From contig CALNHX010003615.1 of assembly GCA_940337035.1 (NCBI GenBank), forward strand, positions 81,664 through 145,663: 64,000 bases of DNA. Direction: 5' to 3'. Numbering within the stretch: the first letter of the stretch is position 1; the number at the start of each line of letters is the position of its first letter. Shown piece by piece: positions 21,807 to 30,770 of this stretch. A program made the position numbers and the translations under genes. The notes below the pieces were generated by a model that saw nothing but the letters and a program-made list of their open reading frames with translations, made no database searches and had not been told where the DNA came from. The DNA comes from Agriotes lineatus (Eukaryota > Arthropoda > Insecta > Coleoptera > Elateridae).

Positions 21807-22166
21807 CTGCCGGGCTCCATAGCTCAGTGGTAAGCATTCTGGCTACTGATCTAAGGGTCGAGAGTTCGATCCCCGATCCCGGTGAGGTTTTGAAAAAAAT
21901 AAAAAAATGCGGATGAAAAAGCCTCTACAGAATGCCATCATTCGGAAGTGATGTAAAGCCGTGGGTCCCATGTTACTACGATGTGTAGCATGTAAAAGAT
22001 CCCTTGCTAGGGTTGGAACTCCTTAGTCTCGGCAAAATTCTAAGTAGGACAAAGGTACCTGGTACTCTGCATGCCTAGACCTTGTTCATGGGGTTGGCAA
22101 AATGGGCCTATAAAGGCCTACTTGCTAGACGTAAGTTTGCCCAAAAATAATACAATACAATACAAA
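21807..22166 (+). mobile_element. tRNA-derived SINE, copy 1
   Basis: The head resembles a tRNA: CCATAGCTCAGTGGTAAGC (A-box) and GAGTTCGATCCCCGA (B-box), followed by a body with GATCCCTTGCTAGGGTTGG, AGGTACCTGGTACTC and GGCCTACTTGCTAGACGTAAG. It ends in an AATACAATACAATACAA tail. TACTAAGCAAT flanks both ends (21796-21806 and 22167-22177), an 11-bp target duplication typical of LINE-driven retroposition. It interrupts the LINE coding frame. Confidence 0.92.
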
Positions 22167-22177
22167 TACTAAGCAAT

Positions 22178-22551
22178 TTGTATTATTGTTGTGGAGTTTA
22201 TTTCCATTACTTAAACTTACATTTTAAGAACAAATTGCAAATTGTTCAAAACTGCGGTTTTCGTTTTGCTTACAATGTTAGTAAAAGTGAGCATATTACG
22301 CCATACTATACTGCCCAGAACACTTTAAAGTTGGAATATCGCTTTTGTTTACTATTTGCATGCTCTCTTTCTAAAATAATCGAACGCTATGTTCCACCTT
22401 ATCTATTTCATTTACTCTGTAAACGTTCATCGATACATAATCGTCAATTAAGGAAGGTAGAGCTTTATAGTATTCCGTCCAAATTTAAAAGTTATTTCGA
22501 GTATCATTCCGTTATCATCATTAATAAATGCTTCCTTTTATTTAATAGGCC
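22178..22551 (+). pseudogene. LINE ORF2 C-terminal segment
   Basis: The frame gives LHFKNKLQIVQNCGFRFAYN, LKLEYRFCLLFACSLSKIIE, YVPPYLFHLL and KVELYSIPSKFKSYFEYHSV. This is the usual thumb/C-terminal pattern of Jockey/CR1 ORF2. The end of the ORF (TTFKNKLIEELVLSQRNFL) lies at 25670-25740 beyond the inverted-repeat insertion. A 142-codon reading past 22551 is an artefact of running into the insertion. Confidence 0.75.
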
Positions 22552-23640
22552 AGTCGACAAGTACATTTTAGCGGGAATAATTCCGACAAGCTGGAATAAA
22601 TTTTAATTTGTTCTGTTGGGACTCAGAAAATATATATTAATTTTGCAACCCCTTGACAGGCCCGGATTTAACCGCTATGCTTAAAAAAAGGTCTAAATTG
22701 TTATATTTTTCCTAATATTAGTGAATATCTCGATTAGTATCAACTTTTAAGCAAAATGCGTAGTTGTCAAAATTAAAGAAGAGTAAATTCTCTACAAAAA
22801 ATGTTCTATACATTTTTGTCATACGTTCGCTTGTTTCGAATTCATAGGAGTCGAAATATATTTTTTTTCGAGCATTTGCTTGTTACTTTCTTTACGATAA
22901 AAGAAGTATTGGATTCACCCCAAAAATTCGAAATTGAGTTTTCAACAGATCTTCACGTTTTAAAGTGCCCTGAACCCAAAAAACATGTTTGTGTTCATTG
23001 CTCTGTCTGTGTGTCGGTCTGTCTGTGTGTCTGTTTGTGAACAGAATATCTCAAAACGAAAAGGGGTATGACGTTGAAACTTCATATATAAGTTTTGTGT
23101 ACTATCTAGATGCGACAGCAAGCTTTTGAAGAAAATCGCATAACCGGAAGTAGGTGTTTACTCTTGTGATTTTTCAGTTTTTTGGATTTTTTCAAAAACG
23201 GCTCTAACGATTTTTTTCAAACTTTACGATTTGATTAAATTTTTAATGTGTATTGATGTGAGCTAGGCAATTTTTCAGTCGAATACCTCTAAAATGGGTT
23301 TCTTTTGTTTTCTTTTCCAATTTTTTTTATTAACTCCTATTTTAAGTAGAACACCCAGTATATTATTACATTATTGAATTCAGCTTAAAATTTTAGAGAA
23401 AATTTGTCTCTTGAACTAACGCTCTATTTTGTATGGTTTCTGTACAAATTGCAATTTTTGAAAATGTTTGACAAATGCTTGAATGTATGTACCTATGTAT
23501 GTATGTATAATCGATAACCTCGTTTTACCTTGCGGTGTAGAGGCTGGTGCTTTATGTGCTTGCATCTGGCGGTACAATGCTCAACTTGCCCCGGATTCGG
23601 GATACAAAGTTAAAGATTAAAAATCAAATTTTGGCTAATT
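22552..23640 (+). repeat. Left inverted arm (contains family C copy c)
   Basis: Matches the reverse complement of 24566-25648. The family C unit inside (about 22885-23690) is the most complete in the window and extends past the arm to GTGCGTGTATCACATCAGA, with a GTAT-type microsatellite near 23490. Confidence 0.85.
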
Positions 23641-23732
23641 ATAAAATCACTATGAAAGGAAGTTGTGTGCGTGTATCACATCAGATTTTTTTTAATTATT
23701 ATTGACGTTCCACTATTCCAACTTTGCTAACT

Positions 23733-24545
23733 TCAAGTTTCTTTTGAAGTTGACTGCTCATCAATTTTTTTTTGCCTTTTTGATGTTGGTGGTTGTTCAA
23801 TATCACTTTGACTTTTAGCAATATCTGTTTCGTGTTCCGAATTTGCTTCATAATCTGTGGAATGTTCTATTGATTGTTCTAGATCGATATGCAAGTCCTC
23901 GTCGTCGTCTTCGTCGTCTACTTCGATCACGTCCACAGTATTCAAACAAGATTTGCCCTGACAGAAACCACATATTACTGAGCAATGAAAACCTGCTTTG
24001 CGACAGCTACAAGATACATTACAACCTTTGGCGCATTTACAAGAAATTAGTTTCAGTAATTCTTGGGGAGCTGCGTCTTGTACAGTGGGAATGGGCATTA
24101 ATCCATTCTCTGAACTTCTCCATCCCCACTCGAAAGGTGATTTTTCGTTTCCATACCATAGCTGAATTTGGCTGTAAGTACGGAACGAGTGCAAGCGAGC
24201 TGCGTCTTTGGTTGGTGGTAATGATGCTAGATTTGGTAAACTTCTGTTAATAGATTGTACGAAACACTGGTATCTATACCTGTTCAATGATACACAGTGT
24301 GTTGATCCATACAGAAGAAGAAATTGTTCTCCCACTTTATCTATTTCCTCTGGGGACGCGTTTGGGTCTTTGAAAATTTGAACAGCCTTCTGTAAGTTTT
24401 TCTCTTTCTGTAGAAGTTTAACGAACTTCATTTTCCCCTGCCTGTATAGTGCGGAAACAGTATCGCAGCCACTAAATGCATGCAGAAATAAAATGTTGTC
24501 CCTAATTGAATCATCCGGAATTACTCCCGCTAACAGCAATTTCAA
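23733..24545 (-). CDS. Partial SGCDT/CXC-type ORF inside the inverted-repeat structure
   Basis: 270 codons, open from a TTG with no ATG at the front; the frame stays open upstream into the right arm, so it looks 5'-truncated. The N-terminal part has ILFLHAFSGCDTVSALYRQGK (about residues 18-38), then QFLLLYG (about 74-80), LPNLASLPPTKDAARLHSFR (about 103-122) and PFEWGWRSSENGLMPIP. Next is a Cys-rich block, about residues 168-202, with CKCAKGCNVSCSCRKAGFHC and CGFCQGKSC. That resembles the CXC (tesmin/TSO1-like) zinc-binding motif. The C-terminus is acidic (VDDEDDDEDLHIDLEQ) and then basic (KRQKKI). From memory, proteins with this SGCDT..CXC arrangement occur in many copies in insect and cnidarian genomes, function unknown. 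The frame is free of stops. Confidence 0.6.
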   Translation of the reverse strand: MKLLLAGVIPDDSIRDNILFLHAFSGCDTVSALYRQGKMKFVKLLQKEKNLQKAVQIFKDPNASPEEIDKVGEQFLLLYGSTHCVSLNRYRYQCFVQSINRSLPNLASLPPTKDAARLHSFRTYSQIQLWYGNEKSPFEWGWRSSENGLMPIPTVQDAAPQELLKLISCKCAKGCNVSCSCRKAGFHCSVICGFCQGKSCLNTVDVIEVDDEDDDEDLHIDLEQSIEHSTDYEANSEHETDIAKSQSDIEQPPTSKRQKKIDEQSTSKET

Positions 24546-24565
24546 AAGACTTATCGACTGGCCTA

Positions 24566-25648
24566 TTAGCCAAAATTTGATTTTTAATCTTTAACTTTGT
24601 ATCCCAAATCCGGGGCAAGTTGAGCATTGTACCGCCAGATGCAAGCACATAAAGCAGCAGCTTCTACACCGCAAGTATTATATATACATACATACATACA
24701 TACAAGCATTTGTCAAAAATTTTCAAAAATTGCAATTTGTACAGAAACCGTACACAATAGAGCATTAGTTCAAGAGACAAATATTCTCTAAAATTTTAAG
24801 CTGAATTCAATAATGTAATAATATACTGGGTGTTCTATTTAATATAGGAGTTAATAAAAAAAATTGGAAAAGAAAACAAAAGAAACCCATTTTAGAGCTA
24901 TTCGACTGAAAACTTGCCTAGCTCACATCAATACACATTAAAAATTTAATAAAATTGTAAAGTTTGGAAAAAATCGTTAGAGCCGTTTTTGAAAAAATTC
25001 AAAAAAACTGAAAAATCACAAGAGTAAACACCTACTTCCGGTTATGCGATTTTCTTCAAAAGCTTACTGTCGCATCTAGATAGTACACAAAACTTATATA
25101 TGAAGTTTCAACGTCATACTCCTTTTCCTTTTGAGATATTCTGTTCACAAACAGACACACAGACAGACAGACACACAGACAGAGCAATGAACAAAAACAT
25201 GTTTTTTGGGTTCAGGGGACTTTAAAACGTGAAGATCTGTTGAAAACTCAATTTCGAATTTTTGGGGTGAATCCAATACTTCTTTTATCGTAAAAGAAAG
25301 TAACAAACAAATGCTCGAAAAAAAATATATTTCGACTCCTATGAATTCGAAACAAGCGAACGTATGACAAAAATGTATAGAACATTTTTTGTAGAGAATT
25401 TACTCTTCTTTAATTTTGACAACTACGCATTTTGCTCAAAAGTTGATACTAATCGAGATATTCACTAATATTAGGAAAAATATAAAAATTTAGATCTTTT
25501 TTTAAGCATAGCGGTTAAATCCGGGCCTGTCAAGGGGTGCAAAATTAATATATATTTTCTGAGTCCCAACAGAACAGATTAAAATTTATTCCAGCTTGTC
25601 CGGAATTATTCCCGCTAACAGCCATTTTAAAAGACTTATCGACTGGCC
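24566..25648 (-). repeat. Right inverted arm (contains family C copy d)
   Basis: Reverse complement of the left arm. It starts TAGCCAAAATTTGATTTTTAATC, passes through the family C unit (about 24571-25310, with a CATACATA microsatellite near 24690) and ends CTTATCGACTGGCC. Confidence 0.85.
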
Positions 25649-25925
25649 TATAAGGAGTGTAATACAATTACTACGTTTAAAAATAAACTTATAGAAGAAT
25701 TAGTTTTAAGTCAACGTAATTTTTTGGAAATATGATTTTGGTTTATTTTGGACTTATATTATTTTTCACTGTGCCAAGTATTAGATATGTTGTTATTGGG
25801 TAGGGTTGAAAATCTCTTCTATACAAAACCCCACCTACTGGTATCTTGTAATTATACACTTCTCTACCTTTACTTTTATTGTATTTTTTGTATATTATCC
25901 CAATAAAGCGTATATTATTACTATT
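25649..25925 (+). pseudogene. LINE ORF2 end and 3' untranslated region
   Basis: TTACTACGTTTAAAAATAAAC translates to ITTFKNKLIEELVLSQRNFLEI and a stop, the common ORF2 terminus of Jockey/CR1-like LINEs. The 3' region follows to an ATT-rich end near 25925. Confidence 0.7.
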
Positions 25926-26158
25926 ACAAAATGTATGTTAGAATTATGAAGATACAGTACCAGGCGCTATATATTGTTATGTTATGCTAGCTCCTCTTAG
26001 GCTGCATAATCATTTATTATGTATTACAGAAGCACCACGTTGGGTGACCACTTGTTATGTATTGGAGTTATCTCATATATTTGAAATAGTCATATAACTT
26101 TTGTATTCAATATTTTACTTTAAGTTTGCCCTTTATTAATACCATGTCCCGTTAGTTA

Positions 26159-26509
26159 TGTATGTATGTATTATTTTTGGGGAGACTTACGTCTAGCAAG
26201 TAGGCCTTTATAGGCCCTTTTTGCCAACCCCATGAACAAGTTCTAGGCATGCAGAGTACCAGGTACCTTTGTCCTACTTAGAATTTTGCCGAGACTAAGG
26301 AGTTCCAACCCTAGCAAGGGATCTTTTACATGCTACACATCGTAGTAACATGGGACCCACGGCTTTACATCACTTCCGAATGATGGCATTCTGTAGAGGC
26401 TTTTTCATCCGCATTTTTTATTTTAAAAAACCTCACCGGGCTCGGGGATCGAACTCTCGACCCTTAGATCAGTAGCCAGAATGCTTACCACTGAGCTATG
26501 GAGCCCGGC
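26159..26509 (-). mobile_element. tRNA-derived SINE, copy 2
   Basis: Reverse-complement copy of the SINE at 21807-22166, full length, with A- and B-box regions at the right end (GCTTACCACTGAGCTATGG; GGGATCGAACTCTCG) and the tail at the left. TGTCCCGTTAGTTA flanks both ends (26145-26158 and 26510-26523), a 14-bp target duplication. The two copies are highly similar, suggesting a recently active family. Confidence 0.92.
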
Positions 26510-26614
26510 TGTCCCGTTAGTTAACTATAATTAATTTCAAATCAAGTAATCTTATCTCAGGATAGTTCTCTTTTAATTGAAATTTTAAAATTGTATTTTC
26601 AAAATCTTTGACTA

Positions 26615-27360
26615 TTAATGACGTTCACTGTCAAACCCGACTTCTACAACTCATCAAACCCGGTATTGACAATCGTATTTTACATTGACACACATATTAA
26701 TCAATTCACCTACGTAAGTACTACATCAAGTTTATTTTCTCACTTTCTATTACTGAATGTTATTCAAAATGTTTTCATAAATTCTTTACACAAACCTTAA
26801 TAACTTCTCTAGCCTTCACTGCAAAAATCCAACAAACAACGGCTCCCGATGTCGACAGTCTGCAACACCTACCGCTTACTCCTCAAACAGTAACACCTAT
26901 GATGGTCTGTGTACCCTCGAACTGCATCCGTCCTGTCAATAACTGCTACTGTTCCCAGAATCCAGTCCTGCTCCGTTACAAACGTTACCGTTACACCAAT
27001 CAACTCCTGGTAAGTTTTAATATTATGATGATCCAAATCTAACCTTGTTCCTTCTGCAGATAGTACGATGTCTCTAGCAAGGCCCACATAATCATCAAAA
27101 TCAATCAGTTACTTGTAAGAACCTCCAATAACATCCTGCATGCACGAACAAATCCAAACATCCTCAAATAATGTAACCTTCTGTATTCTTTATTTCCAAT
27201 TAACTGTATTTGTATAATCTCTTCACCGATTATGTCTCCAGGAATTACATTTTACGTTTTCGCCTATCACATCACGCAGATATGTTTATAAGCCTTTTTA
27301 ATTTGTATATACCAAAACTAACACAAATTAAGGCATTAATTTCTAGTTTTATTTAACGAA
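26615..27360 (+). repeat. Unclassified repeat pair member, copy 1
   Basis: Shares ordered similarity with 44990-45680: CACATATTAATCAATTCACC..GTAAGTAC, a C-rich central block ending CAACTCCTGGTAAG (CAGCTTCCTGGCAAG in the other copy) and a terminal ACAAATTAAGGCA. About 700 bp. Could be a solo LTR or MITE; ends not resolved. Confidence 0.45.
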
Positions 27361-27401
27361 ATTCTTTCTTTCAAAATTACATGTATGCTTTTTCATGAGT
27401 T

Positions 27402-27666
27402 GTTTTTTATTTAATTTATTTAATTCGCACTCAGCCAACAGCCGTTAGGCCAATTATAGGCGTCGCTGTGCAGTTATGAGGACTTCCAGCCCCACTAACG
27501 ACTGTCATGATGTTGTATGACCGCCGGGACCAACTTTTTTCCGTGATAGCCGTACCACGAGGCGCCGAGAGATGCAGCCGTGGAACTCCCATCCAAGTTC
27601 TGACCAGAGACAGCGTTGCTTAACTCTGCTGATCGAACGTGGACGCTTGTTCAAGCTACACCACGC
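27402..27666 (-). mobile_element. 5S-rRNA-like SINE, copy 2
   Basis: Reverse-complement, nearly identical copy of 3931-4197. The AT tail (TTTATTTAATTTATTTAATTC) is at the left; the 5S-like head (GGAACTCCCATCCAAGT; CAGCGTTGCTTAACTCTGC) is at the right and ends GCTACACCACGC. Homology stops on both sides at the same points as in copy 1, defining a ~265-bp unit. Confidence 0.8.
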
Positions 27667-27954
27667 GGGAACTAATTTCTAAACAAAATTTTCATTCCTG
27701 TTAGATACAGTTCTTAATGCAAACTTGTATATTTTAAATATTCTATTATTACAGGTTATTAATTCTTATCTTTCTAACAAATACATTTGTCAATTGTAAC
27801 CTTGGCTTGAACTTTTTTAACATTTACTGCAACCATCAATATTTTGAATATACAATTTCTAATCATTATTAAATTATCTCACCCATTAGCTCAATTAACT
27901 TTCATGATTCATATTAAATTTAACCTCCAATTCTTATCTACACACCTCAAAATT

Positions 27955-28712
27955 TAATAAAAAAGCTACAGAAATTAGATGAAGTTGCAAAGGAGTATGG
28001 TCTAAGAATTAACATGGAGAAGACTAAGTACATGGAAGTGCAAGAGGGAAAGGGAACAGAAGAGAGCAGAAATTTAATATTCAAATAAGAAGATGACAAG
28101 GTGAACGAAATCGAAGGAGCTGGGGATTTTACCTATTTAGGAGTGAAGCTATCAAACAGGAATGGAGATGAAAAGGAAATAGGTGAAAGGATATTGAAAG
28201 GTAATAAAAGTGCAGGATCTCTGTTATATTTTAATAGTGTATCGCGAAATGCTAAGATTAGACTTTATAAAACAGTAATGCGACCAACAGTTACTTACGG
28301 GAGTGAGATGTGGTCTCTTTCCAAAACGGAGCAAAAACAGTTGGAAATATGGGAACGAAAAGTGCTGAGAAGGATATTCAAAGGCAAGAAAGTAGGAGAC
28401 AGATGGGAAAGGAAAACGAATTAAGAGGCGATGGACCTGTATGGGCAACCATCTATAGTAGGGGTAATTAAAAGTCTAAGGATACGTTGGTTGGGCCATG
28501 TAAGAAGGCTAGGAGAGGAGAGAGCAACAAGACAAGTCATGGAGCACAGAGTGAAGAGAAAGAAGAGAAGAGGAAGGCCGAAAAGGAAGTGGATGGAGGC
28601 AGTGGTAGCAGATCTAAGGGAAATTGGAGTTCGCAACTGGGAAGAAGTAGCCATGGACAGGAGGAGGTGGAGGGATATTATCAAACAAGCCCAGGGCCTT
28701 CTAGGCCTGTAG
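27955..28712 (+). pseudogene. RTE-type LINE ORF2 C-terminal part with two in-frame stops
   Basis: One frame reads KLQKLDEVAKEYGLRINMEK, then GAGDFTYLGVKLSNRNGDEK, IRLYKTVMRPTVTYGSEMWS and LRRIFKGKKVGDRWERKTN. After a TAA (28422-28424) it continues MDLYGQPSIVGVIKSLRIRW, LGHVRRLGEERATRQVME and KRRGRPKRKWMEAV, ending at 28712. These are hallmark blocks of RTE/BovB-like ORF2 after the RT active site. Another TAA lies at 28087-28089. The 5' part with the catalytic residues is missing. Confidence 0.85.
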
Positions 28713-28796
28713 AGTATTTAATATATATGATTGATCACACTACCTCGTGTATCATAATAATATACACAACAGATATTAATTGTGAAATTAAAGTGG

Positions 28797-29080
28797 TTAT
28801 TTGATACTCGAATCCACAAATCTTCCGCGGAAGTCTCCCATTGTTGTTGTCGAGTTGTATGTAGTTTTTTTAACGGCAATAAGGACGCCTCCTCCTCTCG
28901 TAATGTTATCAGTGTAGTTTCTATCACGACGGTAAAGAATATAACGGGAATCAAATATTTCCGCAGAATCTATGAACTCGAGCAACCAAGTCTCCGTGAA
29001 ACAGATTACATCGTAATTGTTGATTAAAATTTCGTTTTTTACATTAGCTGTTTTCGTTCGTAGTCTTCTAACATTCTGCT
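28797..29080 (-). pseudogene. Jockey-type LINE endonuclease N-terminal fragment
   Basis: The minus strand reads KNEILINNYDVICFTETWLL, then EIFDSRYILYRRDRNYTDN and TRGGGVLIAVKKT. The FTETWL motif holds the catalytic Glu of APE-type endonucleases, and the RD.....GGG..I pattern is the next conserved block. About 95 codons without stops; both ends are cut. Confidence 0.75.
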
Positions 29081-29350
29081 ATTAAATAGATGTCGCCATT
29101 GCAAAAAACTATATCTAACACTAATAAAGATAAACATTGTTTGGTTTTTCTTTACGATATTTGCTATTGTATTTTTTCTAAATCGCTTGCAAACTTAATC
29201 CACAAAGCACGTGACGTGACTCATTCTTTATACAGTGCTTTCGTAAATTAGTGGATAAATTCGTTAAAAATTCAAGGAATAACTTTTGGAAAAACCGCTC
29301 GGACCCGTCGATTTTTATTTTTATTTTAGCATTTTTTGTAATAAACTGCA

Positions 29351-29860
29351 TACATACGGGTGTCCCGCGTATGAGATAATGCGTTATCGATGTTTTTTTT
29401 TAATGGAAACCCCCTTTTTTTATTACGAAATCTGAAAGAACGCATCTTTTTACTTACGGTAAGGTATTTTCTGCGTATATGTCACATTACCACAACTTAA
29501 GAAAAAAAAATTAAATTTGCATAATACTAAACTTGATTTTAATAAGTATGAGTTTACGCTTTTATCAATGACAGCAATCAATAAAAAACATATCGGTCGT
29601 CTTAGTTACTATCAGGCAGACGACGTTGCACAATTTGTACATTTAATTTAGTTGTTTTTGAAATTCCAATTCCAACTAAATTTAGTATTTTGCAATTTTT
29701 TATTTTTTTTCCTTAAGTTTTGATCATCTGATCTATACTCAAAAATCAGCTTACCGTAAGTAAAAAGATGCGTTCTTTCAGATTCCGTAATAAAAAAAGG
29801 GGGTTTTTACTTAAAAAACATCGATAACGCCATACCTCATACGCGGGACACCCTGTATGT
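29351..29860. mobile_element. MITE with ~110-bp inverted ends (CAGGGTGTCCCGCG-type)
   Basis: The left end is ACATACGGGTGTCCCGCGTATGAG and the right end is its complement CTCATACGCGGGACACCCTGTATGT. Inverted similarity continues through GTTATCGATGTTTTT, CCCCCTTTTTTTATTACG and GAACGCATCTTTTTACTTAC. The 300-bp centre is non-coding. The ends are of the form seen in Tc1/mariner-type MITEs. Confidence 0.8.
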
Positions 29861-29862
29861 AG

Positions 29863-30325
29863 TATTGGATTCACCCCAAAAATTCGAAATCTTCACGTTT
29901 TAGTCCCCTGAACCCAAAAAACATGTTTTTGCTCATTGGTCGGTGTGTCCGTCCGTCCGTCCGTCCGTCTGTCTGCCTGTGAACAGAATATCTCAAAAAC
30001 GAAAAGAAGCATGGCGTTGAAACTTCATATATAAGTTTTGTGTACTATCTAAATCCGACAGCAAGCTTTTGAAGAAAATCGCATAACCGGAAGTATGATG
30101 TTTACTCTTGTGTTTCAAAAACGGATCTAACGATTTTTTCAAACTTTACATTTTTAATGTGTATTGATGTGAGAAAATTTGTCTCTTCTGCTCAACACTC
30201 TATTTTGTATGATTTCTGTAGAATTTATAATTTTTGAAAAAATTTAACAAATGCTTGAAAATTCACAATCAAATTTTTGACCAATTAGAAGATCACTGTA
30301 AAAGAAAGTTGTGTGGGTGGATTTT
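29863..30325 (+). repeat. Family C repeat, copy e (internally deleted)
   Basis: Begins TATTGGATTCACCCC directly after the MITE, with a (GTCC)n/(GTCT)n tract near 29947, GAACAGAATATCTC, CGCATAACCGGAAG and an end near AGAAAGTTGTGTGGG. It is shorter than copies a, c and d and lacks the AGAACACCCGGTATATTATTA block. Confidence 0.7.
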
Positions 30326-30735
30326 TTAACGTTAATTTCTTTTGTAAGTGCAAAGTCAATAGCATCAGTGTCCTCAGAGGGTCTCCCGTAGCGAGACATT
30401 GGAGATTAACGTTTTTTATTGCAGCTAATAATTCCCTGCCCTTGTTGGAATTTGGTTAATCTTCTAACGCAATGCTGGGTAGAGTTTCTGTTGTACTAGT
30501 TGTTTGTGGACCCAACGCCCTCTGTAGTTAGAAGGGTGATTACCATTGCAATTCACGCACTTTACTTATTACTTTTGCTTTTCTTGTACATTCGTTTGTT
30601 GCGTGATTTCCTACACATTTAACGCATCTAAACCGATGGAAACAATAGTTTTTAGTGTGCCCGTACCTTTGACATTTGGCACATTGCCCAATTTCTGTTT
30701 TCGCATGTGATGCTTCAAATTGCGGCACACAGTTT

Positions 30736-30737
<2 letters not shown>

Positions 30738-30770
<33 letters not shown>

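Larger units (their letters stand above)
22552..25648. mobile_element. 3.1-kb structure with ~1.1-kb inverted arms around a CXC-type ORF
   Basis: It splits the end of the LINE ORF. The left arm is about 22552-23640 and the right arm about 24566-25648; they are inverted copies over nearly their whole length. Both outer ends read AGGCCAGTCGA..AAGT..TTAGCGGGAATAATTCC. Next comes GGACTCAGAAAATATATATT, then GACAGGCCCGGATTTAACCG and a family C unit. The centre (23.65-24.57 kb) holds a 270-codon ORF on the minus strand. GGCC or TA could be the target duplication; this is not decidable. The outermost ~60 bp also match the first codons of the central ORF, so gene sequence is present at three places in the structure. 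Confidence 0.75.
20645..25925 (+). mobile_element. Plus-strand Jockey/CR1-like LINE carrying two nested insertions
   Basis: LINE coding occurs at 20645-21795, 22178-22551 and 25649-25740 in one order and strand, followed by a 3' region to about 25925 (…CCAATAAAGCG.. then an ATT-rich tail). The gaps are a SINE (21807-22166, with an 11-bp target duplication) and the inverted-repeat structure 22552-25648. Without them the element would be about 1.8 kb, 5'-truncated unless the endonuclease part at 16.4-17.2 kb belongs to it. Confidence 0.75.

Noticed and set aside
23843..24250. 135-codon plus-strand ORF
   Set aside because: Antisense shadow of the CXC-type ORF.
29945..29980. GTCC/GTCT repeat as a regulatory element
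   Set aside because: A microsatellite present in every family C copy; part of the repeat.
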